Part shown: piece after piece, positions 12,361 through 25,995 of the stretch
Layout of the letters: the number at the start of each line of letters is the position of its first letter
Position numbering within the stretch: the first letter of the stretch is position 1
Assembly: GCF_022682495.2 (NCBI RefSeq)
Contig: NC_071388.1
Coordinates: 13,999,171-14,063,170, forward strand
Source: Desmodus rotundus
Lineage: Eukaryota > Chordata > Mammalia > Chiroptera > Phyllostomidae
Direction of reading: 5' to 3'
DNA length: 64,000 bases
Made by a program: the position numbers and the translations under genes
The notes under the pieces: generated by a model
The model's input: the letters and a program-made list of their open reading frames with translations, nothing else
Told to the model about the DNA's origin: nothing
Databases searched by the model: none

Positions 12361-12785
12361 TTTTACTTAAAAAAATTCTTTTATTCAATTTATTGGAGTG
12401 GCATTGATTAATAAGATTATATTAGGTTTCAAGTATACATTTCTATGATATATGATCTATACATTGCTTTGAATGTCCACCACCCAAAGTCAAATCATCT
12501 TCCATCACTGTCTCTGTGTATTTGAACCCCCCTCCCCTCTCCTACTTCTTCCCACCCCGGTCCCTCTCTTAACCACCATACTGTTGTCTGTGTCTATGAG
12601 TTTTTGTTTGTTTTTTTTCTTGTTTGCTCATTTGTTGCTTTCAGTTTATGTCCCACATATGAATGAAATCATATGGCTCTTAACTTTTTCTGTACTCCTC
12701 AGCCATAAGAAAAAGTGTCCTGCCATTTGCAACAACATGGATGGACCATGAAAATATCATGTCAGGCAAAACAAGTCAGACAGAT
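12361..12785 (-). mobile_element. Older L1 3' end with 5' inversion
   Basis: A T-rich start and 'gagtggcattgattaataag', 'ccaccacccaaagtcaaatc' and 'tcatatggctcttaactttt' form the complement of an L1 3' end. From about 12696 the orientation flips to plus-strand ORF2 3' sequence ('gcaacaacatggatggacca', 'atgtcaggcaaaacaagtca'). The imperfect direct repeats 'atcatgccttt' (12350-12360) and 'atcacgccctt' (12786-12796) are a plausible decayed target-site duplication. This is a twin-primed insertion older than the one at 50886. Confidence 0.8.
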
Positions 12786-13049
12786 ATCACGCCCTTATTG
12801 AGTAGAATTCGTTAAGAATGAGGAATGTTGGTCACATATTTTGGGGTATGTGTGAAATATTACATAATGTAGACATATTTCAAATGAAAGAAATGAAATC
12901 AGAATGATGGAGTGAATGGAACAGAGAAAATTACTTTCTAAAACATTTTGGAGGTTTGCTGCATGGATGCAAGTAATTCTCAATACAAGCCTGGAGACAA
13001 TTTAGGCCTGACCACAGATAGAAAGAAAAAATTGGGGGCAGTGATGTTC

Positions 13050-13233
13050 TCATCAAAATAACTCAAAAAGTGTGGCCCCTGTACCAACAGCATCTGAATC
13101 AACTTGGGGAGTAGTTGCAAATGCAAATTATTAAGCCCCACCCACAGGAAAAGAAAACTTGAGTTAAGCTCCTGTAATCTGTCTTTTAACAAGCTCTTCA
13201 CATGCTTTCAATGCATGCTAACTTTGAGGACCA
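13050..13233 (+). mobile_element. MER5A hAT miniature transposon, nearly full length
   Basis: The copy runs from 'caaaaagtgtggcccctgta' through 'caacagcatctgaatcaact', 'gcaaattattaagccccacc' and 'taatctgtcttttaacaagc' to 'aactttgaggaccactg', which covers the MER5A consensus almost end to end. Confidence 0.85.
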
Positions 13234-14045
13234 CTGATATGCAATTTCAAGTTCCCAAGGTTTATTTTTAAATAGACCTCTAAAACTTATTATAAAAAAG
13301 CATTTGGGTATTGGCAGAGTCCATGGGGAATTTTCAGCTATCTGTGCTATTGTTAAATAAAGTACCATGTGGTTACAATTCAGGAACAGATATTTTATAA
13401 GAATTATGAGCCTGAACTTCTCTCTTTTTTTCCCCAGGCATTTTCATACTTCAGCTTTTTAAAATATCTTCATGTTTCGGAACTATTTTGCACTTACAAT
13501 AATGTAACTGTCAAGACTCGTGCTGAGCAGTGTGCACAGAAACTTGTCTAAAGCATACAATCACACTGTATTACGTGAGGCACCCATATCATCACCTCAC
13601 AGCGAGCAGGCTGTTTTGTTCAGGGCAGGGCTGATCGCACCCATGGACAAGTGGAACTGCTGTCTGATGTCATGCACCTCGTGGAGCCCCACACTTGCAG
13701 GTGCCTTCTTAAGTGAGAAGTTACCCTTTGGAACCTGGCATGGATTGGTACCAGCGGTACCATCTAGGTAGGGAGTCCTGAGCCCAGCCTGCCTCAAACG
13801 TGGGATACCGCTCTATGTCTTTCCTCTGGGGACTCTCTGACTCTTGAACATTCTTTCCTTACTCACTCTCCGAGAAGCTTTGATGTTCACATGTCTTAGT
13901 ACTGGGACCTGATTCCAGGACAGCAGCCTGGGAAACTAATTACTACCCCTGACCAGTATGCCATTTCATTCACGGAACACTGTGAGACTGGGCTGTTGGG
14001 GTGTGGCAGACATGGGAATTCGGGGGACTCAAATTATTTATATAG
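13234..14045. other. Unannotated DNA
   Basis: No confident assignment. 'cagcagcctgggaaactaat' near 13921 resembles the end of an MLT1-type LTR, but the surrounding sequence does not let me extend the match. Confidence 0.35.
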
Positions 14046-14190
14046 ATAGGGTTTCTGTAAAAGGTATTTGTTCTCTACCCATTCTAAGGGTGCCCAAAAC
14101 ATAGAAAGTTTTTGTGAGCGCTTAAGGCCACACAGCTAAGAAGAAGTAAAGCCAGGATTTCAAACACAATCTGTGCTTTTTTTTAAGTAC
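14046..14190 (-). mobile_element. MIR SINE core
   Basis: 'ggccacacagctaagaagaa' followed by 'gtaaagccaggatttcaaac' is the complement of the MIR core and 5' half. Confidence 0.75.
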
Positions 14191-14444
14191 TGTTCTATGT
14201 CTGTTCATAAAAGTTTGTCTCTTTGAGGATGTAAGTTAGGAAGGCATTAAACTTTCACACAATAATATGAATGAGTGATTCATACACAGTGTATGGCTTT
14301 ATAAAATAATTGATTTGATAAATACATAATTTTACCCAAGTTGAAAATCACTGATATATTCTTTGAAAATATTTATTTTAGATTTTTAGAGTGATAGTAA
14401 TAATAATATTAGAAACCAGATCTGTGAATATGCAGTGAGTGTTT

Positions 14445-14612
14445 TTTAGGCATGAAGCAGAGCTAACGTGGTTTTGTATAACTTATGTCATAGGTTCCTC
14501 TGTTATATTCCCATTATTCAGACAAGAAAACCAAGAATAAAAGAGGTTGAGCAACTTGCCCACACTGGTGCAGCTACTTAGTGACACAGTCAAGCTTCAT
14601 ATCCTTGTATGT
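14445..14612 (-). mobile_element. MIR SINE
   Basis: 'cccattattcagacaagaaa' and 'gaggttgagcaacttgccca' through 'cagctacttagtgacacagt' follow the complement of MIR in order. Confidence 0.85.
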
Positions 14613-17600
14613 GTCCAGGGGTCCATTCGTGTGTCAAGACCTTACCAGTTTGATTATATGGAATACAGAACCACCAGTGCCTGAGTGAGTGAACATATTA
14701 ACCTGTGAGTCTGTAATTTCATGTCATTTTACTAACTTCTGACTATATGTTTTAGATAGTTATTCTCATCTTATAAAGATAATTCAGCATTAATTATGAT
14801 GAAGCCTTTTTTAAAACCCAGGGAGGATCTAGATGACTTTCCATTATTCAGATATTTAAGAATAGTTAACATTGACTAAAATATACATTTAACTACAATG
14901 CATATAGGCCTTAAAGCAATTCTTAAGTTTTAAAAAGTGTCAAAGTAGCTGTGTATTTCTGTGTGTGATTAGCATTAACCCCATCTCCACAAAGTTCCTT
15001 GGCAAATTTTACTTTAATGATTATCTGTACAATAGCATCTTATTAGACCCTGCTGACAAGCTTATATCTAAGTGACCTTCAGTATAAAAGCAAGGGTTTG
15101 GAAATATGATGTCGATTTATTACAGTCTTCAACATTTACTCAAAGTGATATACTGAAGAAGAAAGTAAAAAGAAATAGGACAATCCATCACATCCAGAAA
15201 AGACCTATGATCTTAATGCCCTTTCATATTGTTATATTCTGCCAGGATTCAAAGGGAGGATGTTACTGAAAATAAAATTTAAGAAGTGTGAAGCCACAAA
15301 TATGTCCATACTGATGGCAGTTTGAAGATCCTAAAAGAACATAGTGTAATAATATTGTTGTTTTTCTCTCAAGAACTTGTATTTAAACATTTATGTTTCC
15401 TAATATGTGGTCATATAATCATTAACCTGTATTCACCTTGTGAGTGAAAACAACATTAATGATATTGTTTATTCTATGCACAAGTTGTAGAGATGATTAC
15501 TTCCTAATTTTTAAAGACACTGAAACAATAATTACATTTCACCTTTCCCATTGTGTTGAAGGCAAAAAATTGAAAGAAGGAGTAGGTATGAATGGCGAGA
15601 AGCAGAGTTCTCACCTTTAGTGTTCTGGAGTGTATTTTTATGGCACATTAATTACAAATATTCACATGAATTTTTCTTTGGACTATTAGATTTTGCCTCT
15701 TTCATCATATTGAAGAAATCAGGAAGTGGCCATCCCACCCCAGCATTCTGACAGTTTTATACTGTATTTCCTAAAGTCTCAGTTGATCTATTGATTACTA
15801 TTACTGTTAATTAGTGACTTTTCCTTAGCATAAAAAGAATTCTCAAAAATTCCTTCTGACTAAAGATTCCCTATCCTAGACCTTATTTTGACTCAGCTAT
15901 TTCCAGATAAGAGGGTCTTCCACTTGGCAATAGCCTCTGGCAATCACCCCCATCTGCAACTAATGTCACTGTTTGAATTATAATTGGTGAACTATGATGG
16001 TTGAGTCTACATCGTTTGTAAACCAAATAGTGAAATTTAATACAGATTATGATTCATGATAGAAGGTTATTAAAAGTTTCAGACACTAAAAATAAAAGGA
16101 TAATAAATAATTTTCATTAAACTTTAAGTTAAAAAATTAAGAAATTATCAGTGATGATTAGACACAGGGAGGATCTGAAAATGTAATTAGGGTTTTTCCT
16201 CTACATGTTTTCTACATCTACTTTTCTGCCTCTTTTTTTTTTTGAGGGGGGGGGTGGTCTCATATTTATCTACTGCGAAAAGCTGGGACCACGTGATGAG
16301 AGGAGCCTATGTGTACCCCTCGTATATGTAGATAGTTCATTCTCACTTGTTCATTTTCATCATTGTGCACAAGCATGAATCTCTGGTCTTGTGTATGGCT
16401 GGGAGACATCAACATTATCCAAAACACATGCATTAGCAGGGATGAGGTTTGAAGGGAGTTTTAACCATAAAATATGAATTTAATACCAATAACGTATAAA
16501 ATTTTGAGTCGTCATACTTATGTTACATGTTTTTATCAATAGGAGTTATTCGGATATGCCATAAAGAAGATAATGGCATGAGTGTGTTTATATGGGAAAG
16601 ATGAGTCCCATCTCATCATTGCTAACATAAAAGCAATGCAGCTCAAAAGCAGTCAACTTTTCCGCACTCCGTAGGTATTTTGTCCTGACCCTAAGCGAAA
16701 AGAGTATCAGAATCTTGCAGTTTTCATAAAAATGTAACTGGAATTTAAATAGGAATATGGACATTTTTGTAATCACAGAAAAGATTCACTAAGTCATTAA
16801 GGCTTACTGTATTTTTTTTCTATTTCATAGCCTTTGATAAAAGTGATGAGCATTTAAGTCTAAACTATTAAAGAAATTCCATTGTGAAAGAGGACTAGTT
16901 CGTTTAGTAATTTACAGCTATTTTATCTTGAGGGAGATTAATGGCTTATTTTACTAAAATTAAAATAATGATGTCTAGCAATTACTATTTCTCAAATAAA
17001 AATAGAAAGAAGTGCTGTGGGAGTTTAGGTTTTATTTTCTCTAAAAGGATATTTTGAAGACAAAAACCAATCTGAAAGCCGATATGAAGCTGATTTAATT
17101 TATTCACTATGTGTGTTTTAAAAAAGGAATTAATCTATCTCTGTGTGCATTTTCTTAAAATGCCTTGGCCTTCTGTTCCATTTATTTCAACATTTTAGTT
17201 TCCTGTGATTGCTTTCCATTTCTCACTGCATTCTAAAAGAGATAATGATTAAAGATGACTTAAATATAATTGTAATATTATGTCAACACTAGACTATTCT
17301 AAAGAATGAAAGGGAGATAACCAAGTTAAATTGCTTTTTTCCATCTACATTGGGATTTTTTAGTGGTAAGAGAGTTCATATTAAGGGAAGAACTGTCTGG
17401 AAGTAAGATTATTTACACAGTTGGCTTCACCTGAAGCAATTTCATGACAGCCCACCTCGGCACGCAGGAAGGTAGGGAGCTGATACTACGGGTGGTAGCT
17501 TTTGCCAAGATGTTTGTCTTCACTCAGGTTTTGTGAAAATAGGAGAGGAATTTCTTAATTATCATGTTATATTTAATATCAAGGTTGTGAATCTTTTGGC

Positions 17601-19919
17601 TATATATTTTTAAAAAGTCATGTGTTCGAAGTGAGGCTAGCTTTTAATGGGTGTCTCCAATAAATAAATTATAGTTTTTAATACTGTTTTTCCTGTAGAT
17701 CTTCATTGACGGGACTAAATGGATAATGCTTGGGGCAGAATCGAATAGACGGGAAATGATATGAAGAGCATAGAGTTTGTGCTTTACCCACAGTTGTTTT
17801 AAATAAAACTCATTTATTTAAAGTATGAATTTGAATACTTTGAGGTACGATTGGCATCAGTGTTTCCAAGGAGTTTAAGAAAAGAAATGGCCCATTCCAT
17901 TTGGGGTGTGTGTGCTGAATAACATAACGTATCTGTTTCTAAGTAGAGGAGAAGAACATGAACACGAACAATTGTTTAAAACATGATTTACAAATGTGTT
18001 GTGCATAATTAAAGTTTGTCATACCCTGAGAGAAATTAAATGAAGTGCAGCAAAAATGTTTTAACAGTAGGCGATGCAGATTTAAATATCATTTTTACAT
18101 ATTTGGAGCACAGAAGAGACATCTGGCATACTGACAGCATTGTTTTTAAGTAAAAATCAGCAAATAATATATTTTTTAAGAAGCCGGTGATTTTTCTGCT
18201 TTAAAAAAGATGCTCTTATGTTTCTTCTCAAGATGTGTAAATAACCTGAAAATTTTGCTTAGTTTAACAATGAAAACTTTTTCAAATTTTACTTCAAACT
18301 GCAATTTTTAAAAGAATTGTACTATTAATTAATGTTATGAGCCATTAAGCTCTTCTGAAAGTGTGACTATATTCCAATATATCACAAACTTTCTCAGGCC
18401 AAATTACATTTGCAAACAAAGATCAACTATTTAAGTGACAAAATATGTGTTTACAATTATAAACAGAATATATATCAAGACAATTTTTAATGGTGTTAAC
18501 TGTCATCCTGACATTCTCTACCAGAAGAAAAATTGATTTTTGGAATCATATTCTCTTGTGTTTATTTTGAAGTACTATTTTATATAATATGTACTTGTAT
18601 TGTGAGACCATTGGTTGAACAAAAGGAGCAGTTTACAGATAATGGATTTTGTATTGTTCACTCATTGCTTATATCTATACTATGACTGATGTTTTCATGC
18701 AATAAGTGTCCACATAATGGTTGAGACTAAAATTAATTTAGGACAAAAACAGTCACTAATCTTTTTATCACTGAACACATGAGTTGAACACATGAGTTGA
18801 ACACCCTGGAACAATTTTATATATATCAGGTGCAATGCTAGAGATCTGTGTATAGCAAACGACTCACTATTTATCCATTTTTGTAAATGTGTGTATTTGG
18901 AAATTGAGGGATATGTACCCACCAAAATATTCAACAGTTAGAAATAAATATTTTCTAAATGCCTGTTTATTCAAGGACATTGGAGCATGGAATCCTTCTT
19001 ACAATCGTCATCATTCTGCCCTGCTTCAGTGACTTTTATCCCCCTTTATATCTGTAAATTTCTGCTACATTGTATTCTTCTGTTTTGAGCATTGCCTCAG
19101 GTTTTTCTCGTGGATTCACCAGGAATATTTGAGTACCAGAGGAATGCATTTGTTTTCTGTGAGCCTAAGTATCTGAATAAAACAGATCATTACTTTATAC
19201 TTTTGTTTTAAAAAAATGTAGGCTTTATTCTTACAATTGTTATCTAGCAGCACTTAGTTAAAATAAAAAGCTGAGGGGAATCTATATTTAAAGTTTTGCA
19301 GAAGGTGGCCTTTTGAAAAGGAATGAAGCGAGAGGAAAAGGAAAGGCACAAAAAATATTTTGTGCAAAATTGGTAATGGTAGAAACTTCAAAACCCTGAT
19401 GTGAGAAAAAACAGAACAGCAAAATATTAAAGGGCAGAATTGCTTAAAAGTGTGTTTTTAGTAATAGAGGAGAAGAAAGTGTCCAGACTGGTTAGCAGTG
19501 ATAGAACATGAAAAGCCAGTGAATTTAGGGTACACGTGCAGAGGTCATCAGGGTGCTGTGAAAAGAATAAACAGAACATGGAGGAGAAGAGAAATTCAGT
19601 GTACGTATATGTGTATGTATTTCAATATGTACATGGAAATATAAAGAAGTATATTGCAATATATAGATAATGTATTACTTGCATATTATGTATATACTTG
19701 TATATATCTCATTACATATTTTTGTGCATGTGACTGTATTCATGTGTCTATAATAAGCATTTTATTAGTGAGAAAATTTGAGGTATATACAGCTGGATTA
19801 AAGAGTTACCCTGTATAACTGAGTTTCTGGATGAGGCATATCGTGGTATGTCTCCCTTCTTTGACTGGGATCCATATAGATAACGCCACAGTTGGATGCT
19901 CATATTATCCATTTTCTTT
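14613..19919. other. Repeat-poor segment of about 5.3 kb
   Basis: Apart from short low-complexity tracts (a T run then G run near 16231-16256, a 13-bp tandem at 18772, TA/TG-rich DNA at 19600-19720), I recognise no interspersed repeat, gene or RNA in this block. Given the density elsewhere this is notable, and could mark conserved non-coding DNA or simply old diverged sequence. Confidence 0.4.
18772..18804. repeat. 13-bp tandem duplication
   Basis: The unit 'tgaacacatgagt' occurs twice in perfect tandem (18772-18784 and 18785-18797), followed by a partial third unit 'tgaacac'. It is a short local duplication with no evident function. Confidence 0.9.
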
Positions 19920-20290
19920 TGTGTATTGGTGAAACTTTGTTAGGGTTGCTTTCTCAAAGTACCAGACATTGGGGGTTAAACAACAATTTATTTTCACAGA
20001 ATTATGGAGACTAGAAGGCCAAGATAAGGTATTAGCAGGGTTGATTTTTTCTGAGGCCTTTCTCTTGGTTTGTAAACTTCTCTTCTCCCTGCATCTACAT
20101 AAGGTCTTCCCTTTGAGCCTGTCGGTGTCCTAACATCTTCTTTTTATAAGAACATCCTTAATACCGGATTGGGACCACCCTAATGACCATGTGTTACCTT
20201 AGTTGCCCTTTTAAAAGTCTTTTCTCCAAACAGTGAAATTCTGAGATACTGGGGGTTAGGACTCAACATAGGAACTTGAAAGGTGAGCAT
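19920..20290 (-). mobile_element. ERVL/MaLR-type solo LTR relic (MLT-like)
   Basis: Read on the plus strand, the order 'tgtgtattggtgaaactttg', 'gttaaacaacaatttatttt', 'ggagactagaaggccaagat', 'ttcttctttttataagaaca', 'gggaccaccctaatgaccat' and 'actgggggttaggactcaac' matches the complement of a common mammalian MaLR/ERVL LTR from end to end. No internal viral region adjoins it. The subfamily is uncertain. Confidence 0.75.
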
Positions 20291-23200
20291 AACAGTTAGC
20301 ATTGTAACTGTAAAGAGTACTGTACTGGAAATATCTAGGAATTGTTATCCTGATTATACATTTTAATTGTTCCTGAACTATAGAATTTTGAAGTTAACTA
20401 TCTTTCCATATCTGTGTCCCTTTCTATGCTTGGATTGGGCTCACCAGAAATAGAATTTGAGTAAAACAATGAATTGACACAATAGATATTTATTTCTATA
20501 AGATAATTTTAACTTCTAGATTTTTAAAATTTAATATTGATTAATATGTAGCTACATTTACAATTTCTATTTTAAAAAATATATTGCCTACCCTCACTTC
20601 AACTATCTTCTTTAGAAGAATTAGAAAGTTAAATTGAATAGTGCAATGTATTCAACAAGCACTAAGATAAAACTTTATGTATAAAAATACTTTAAAATAT
20701 TTGTATTGAGATTTTGGTGACAGCTATGGGAAAGTTCTCTTATTTTCAAACACAAGAAAAAGATAACAAAAAGGTATTGAAATGGGATTTACAAAAACCA
20801 CTCTCATTTGAATGCTTATAAACCTATTTAAAATTAAAGCAACTTAGTTGAAAAGCACTCATCTAGCCTATTACTTTTATAATAAGAATTATCATTAAGT
20901 TGTCACTATGAACAGAATAATTATGTGTATTGAATGTTATTCTCATTTAATTAAATATCAATCACTTTAAATTACTTACAAATGGTATCTTAGTATTTAT
21001 CATTAAATGTTTGGCATTTTGCATCAATGTGATACAATTTATTAGGAAAACAAAGCGTAATTTCTCCCCTGATAACACAATCAAGTTCATAATTTGAAAT
21101 CTGTTCTATATATGAGATGCTTTGGGGTCACTGGAATTTTTGTAAACATCTTTAAATGAGTTTCCATTTTTACTCAGCATTTACATCTTTAAAATGCTCT
21201 ACTTAAGGCCAATATATATCCCCAGTGTGTGTGCACGCTGTTCGCAAAGGAAATAAGAAATTCGAATAAAAATAAACTGCATTTGTTTCCTGGGAAAATT
21301 GAAGGACAAGGCATTTCTACATACTAATAAAGAAATTACATTGTGTGAAAGTGGCTATGTGTAAAGCTTGATTGTAGAAGTCATCCATAGCTTATAATAA
21401 TATTGCAATCTAACTTTTTTAGTTTTAGGTGCAAAATAATTCCCCAGGAAATAAGAACATTCCTAACATGAGTAAAATATTAAATATTCAGTGTTTTAAT
21501 TTTGCATTTAATTATTGCATTGCTGTAATTTTTTCCTAAATTAAAAACATTTTAAGGGATCTAACTCATTATAAAACACAACATTTGATTATTCCAGATT
21601 TTTAAAAAATGTAAACTGATATCTAATACCAACATACAATTTTTTTAAATTTAGTGACTTATGAATGTTACTACAGTACCGAAGTTAATGTTATTACAGG
21701 ATTTTTTTGATAGCAGTGATCTTCTCTGTAGCTCAACCAATTTCTCTTTTATTCATTCATGTGTCAACTTTCTTACTACATAAGTAAGTGTGAACTGTGA
21801 AGGACAGATTGAAGCTTGAACTCAATCACATTAATTAACTAGCATTAGATTTTAGAGATCTTAGTCCTTATACTTAATTTATAAAAGTAAATGAGAAGCG
21901 CTATCTTTGTTAAAATTAGGTATTTCAAACCCATACTCAACACTCAAAAGTATCTAGCAGTTATAATTTGAATTAAGTTCAAAGAAAACACACAAACACA
22001 CCGGTTAGTGTTTTGGGGAAGGAAGACAATCTAAAGTTGTAAAGGATTTTACTCATAGTCCCTAGTCCAAAAAGTAATATCCAGAAGATTCTAAGGTGAG
22101 CCAGTGACCGAGGGCCTGGAGCCGCTTCCACAACAGCATGCTTGTAGCAGCCCTGAGGTTGCCGTCGAGAGCAACTGCTTGTCAGTGATGGTGTTTGTGC
22201 TCCTTATCAGCATACTCGCCTCCCACTCTTTCCTTCTCCGTTTCCTCCCATCGACCTATTTCTTTTCATTACTTGTCTTGACTAATAGATCACATGAGGG
22301 CATGTTCTGAAAGAGAATGATCAATTTTAGCTATCAATCAAAGATAAAAATTCAGGAAGAAATATACTCTCTCACCAAATAACAACCCAGGAGACATGGG
22401 TTATTAATATATCCAGATGCCTGAACAAAAGTGATTATTTACTCCAGCAGGACAAACTGCAGCCTGAAAGCATACAGAATATGATAGGAAGATAGAATGA
22501 ATCATTCAGTAACTTGATATGAAATGAGTGAAAACACACAATTAACATGCTTAGATCAGCATCTTGGTCTTATTTCAACGTCAGTTACACATTATACAAA
22601 GCTTTTGCGAGCAATGCAGTGTGAGGTTTACCGCCTCATTTCTGACATTCATCTATTTATAATTTAGGCCCTACTGTATAAAGAATGTGTGATTAGCTAA
22701 CAGGAGAGACAGAAACGTATTAGCATAAACGCTAGTATCAGCTGGTCTAGAAACGTGCTGAGACCTCACATCTGAACGGAATGTAGCAGAGCCTGGGTCT
22801 CAGCACAGCCTTACTTCCCGTCTGCAGGCAGAGCAGCTGCAATGGCCTCCTGCTCTCCACACTTGCTCCCACCAGAAGACTCTTACAGGGAGAGATAATC
22901 TAAGATTTTTTTAAACATACACAAAATGACAGCCAGAATAACAGGCACCAATCACTGCTGGGGGTTAGGAACTATGTTCTGCATCCCCGAGTCAGGGTTT
23001 TCGCAGTCAGATTACTTACTCCTTGCCTTAGGAAGCAGACCCCAAGAGGTGGAAAGGCCAATTTACTCTTAGAACTTATCTGAGGGGGTAGGGAGGTGGA
23101 AAGGTTCTTCTTTTGTGAATTAATGTTCCATTTCACTTTTCCTCTTAATTAATTGGATTTATAAACCAAGTCCATAATCATTAAGGAAAAAAACTTAGTA

Positions 23201-23797
23201 CATCAGAGCAATGCTACATCTACCTTCATATGTTTTTTTTTACCCAAGACCTACCTCTGCTTCTTGAATACGCTTCTGAAAACAGTTGATAAAATTTTTT
23301 TTTGCCTGAGGCCATGTGTACATTTATCAGCTGTTTTCCAGCCAAAGAGTTTGGGAATGATAAAGTTTTATTTTCTTATCTACCAAGTCCTGGGATGGAA
23401 ATTTTTCTTCTAGATTCTGCTTCAAAATGTAACAATTTCTCTGTCAGTTTATCTCTGTCTGCTCCTTAATATATGCAGCCAAAAGGACCCCTACTGGCAC
23501 CGTCAGTATTCTGTTGAGGACCTCTTTATACATGAGTCCGTTTGGTACATTTCCTATCTTTTGTGTTACGGAAGGCAACTGCCGTATGCAATATGTGTCC
23601 CCTTCCTCAAACTTCCAATAGCAATTTTTTTCTCCTATTTGACACATCACCACAAATTAGTTTACTGTTTATTTAGCTTCTATTTCTTGGTGTTACGTAT
23701 TAACAGTTCCAAAAGCCAATGCCACCTGTTTCAGGTTTTGTTACAACAGTCTACTATTCCAGTAATATTTCTGGGTGTTTATTGTAGTTATTAATTT
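20291..23797. other. Repeat-poor unannotated DNA
   Basis: I recognise no gene or repeat. The sequence is AT-rich with one more GC-balanced patch (about 22690-23000) that has no identifiable frame or motif. Confidence 0.4.
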
Positions 23798-24115
23798 ATT
23801 GTGTCATAACAAATCGTACTAAAACATGGTGTCTTAAAATAGTAAAGCTTTCTTATTTTCTGTGCTTCGAAGGGTTGGCTAGGCAGATGTGGTGTTGACT
23901 GTGGTCTCTCACTGGGCCTCATTCACTCTGGGACTCAGCTGGTCTGGGTGTAGAAAGAAATTTCACTTGCGTCCATGTGATACTAATATAGGCTCTTGAC
24001 TTTGTGGTCTCAGCTCGGTTTCATGTGGATTTTCTCATTCCATCTGGGCTTTCATTGTCCAATAATTCAATCTGTACTTCTTAACCAGGTTGGTGGCTTC
24101 CAAAAGAGTTACTGT
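23798..24115 (-). mobile_element. Probable MLT1-like LTR relic
   Basis: 'tcataacaaatcgtactaaa', 'acatggtgtcttaaaatagt', 'gcttcgaagggttggctagg' and 'actgtggtctctcactgggc' have the shape of the complement of an old MaLR LTR. Divergence is high and the ends are not fixed. Confidence 0.5.
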
Positions 24116-25994
24116 AACAAGTATCTGGGATTTTGTTTTTAATCAAGTATATTTACGCTAACAGATCAGAAGACCACTGCCCTGAAAAAATACAGAAACC
24201 AAGTAGAGGGGCACCATGGGGAAGCAGAATGGTCGGTCAGAAGACAGAACGACCCAGGAAAAAGCATGTATTTTTGGGGGGTGGTGGAAGGAATAGGCAT
24301 GACAATGTAAACAGGTTTGGGATTGGAGAGTTTGAATACTTTTTGTAAGATCTGGGCCCCTAGTAATCTAGTGCCTTGCTCTGGCATGATTAGGACAGGG
24401 AGATGGTGTCGCTGAATATAGAAGCCTGACAAAAAGAGGCAGGTAGGGGTATGGTCCCAAGATTGTTTGGTCTGCATTCCAAAAACCCTTAGGCACGTTG
24501 TTTGGTATACCTAGAAATTAGCTACCCTTGGGAGGGACAGACCCTCTCAGGTCTATATGACCTCAAGATGTCAAAGCATCATAATTTATAGAAAATAAAA
24601 ATGTGCTTAATACAAGAACATTAAAAGGAAGCAGGAAGTGTTTGAAGTCCTAGCCTGGAAGTCCCAGAATGTAGCAGAGGTGGTGACATACTATCCAGTT
24701 TCCCCCTCAGAAAAGAATCTGTTTCCAAGCTGTTGGGGGCGCTATTGACAGAAAACTTGCTGATGTGAGCCTTTGCAAAAATTGTCTCAGTTACAGAGTC
24801 ACCTTGCCCATGATCACACCACTGTCAAGGGTGCCACGTCCAGTGAATGATTGTGATAAGAACATAGACAAAGGCTTGGCTATTTTAGCCAATGTGTGAC
24901 ACATCTGAAGGACATTTTCTTTCCAGGGTTTACTAAAGATGTCGTCAGAATGTGTTTACAGGTCAGTTTCTCCCGTGTTCAGTTGTGTTTCTTTTCTTTA
25001 CCTTCTATAGGTGTTGACACCAAGGGAATCCTCTAATAACCATCATGCACAACGACTCCAACTCAGGGTCTGTTTCCCGGATGACCCTACCTGGAAAAAC
25101 CGCATTATCCCCAAAGACATTCTGTTCGTTACAGCAATTCACAAAGCCTTCCCAAATTCAAAGGGATGATGGAATTCATTTCTTGAAAGATAATGCATCA
25201 ACAGCAATTTCTGGCCCGAGTTTACAATGTTCTATAAACACAAAGTTTTAGTGCAGAGTGATATTTTCTGACATAGAGAACTGTTTGCTGATTGAATAAT
25301 AGTTTTTGACATGTTGTTCAAAATTACTGGTGTCAGGAGACTGAGAGTGGGACCTTAAGTCCCTAAGTGACTGGAGTTGCTCATTATGATACAGGGTTTT
25401 GTCAAATCCACACGACAATCAGACCCACAGGAACACTAGTAATTGAACAGTTGATGAAATGGTACAGTTTGGAAAAGTTCAAGCAGCTCCAGAGGACACA
25501 GAGAGCTACAGAGAGGCGGGTCAGACCCCCGTCTCACCTGCATCTTTTGATCATCACCTCTCCTTAGATTTTACCTATGCTTACCTGTATGGTTATTTGT
25601 ATTTGCCTAATGAAGGGAGTTATAAATCCTGAGTATATCATGAAAATTTTGTCTCAATGTATGAGTTAAAACAGAAAAAAAAAATCACTGCCACTTATTG
25701 ACTTAATTAGTGGTAACCAATGGTCAGCAGGGGTAGAAAACCCTCAGTGCAAACCAAATACTTGCTAATAAATTTTGTGTAGGTGCCTGATAAAAACATA
25801 TTTAGGGATTCCTGGACAGTCGAGGATGAATAGGTCCATAAGAAGAGGCCTAGAAAGAACAAGATGAGAAAGTGTGAAGACAAAACTATCTAGACAAGAA
25901 GGCGAACATTGCACTAATGGAAGGCAGGTATGTAGATCTTTGACTTTTACATAAATGCTCATGAAGAAGGAGACTATCATTTGAGTTGAGTTAT
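24116..25994. other. Unannotated DNA upstream of the ERVL relic
   Basis: No confident repeat or gene was found. Some of this may be eroded internal sequence of the ERVL copy that becomes recognisable at 25996, but I cannot align it by eye. Confidence 0.35.
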
Positions 25995-25995
25995 T

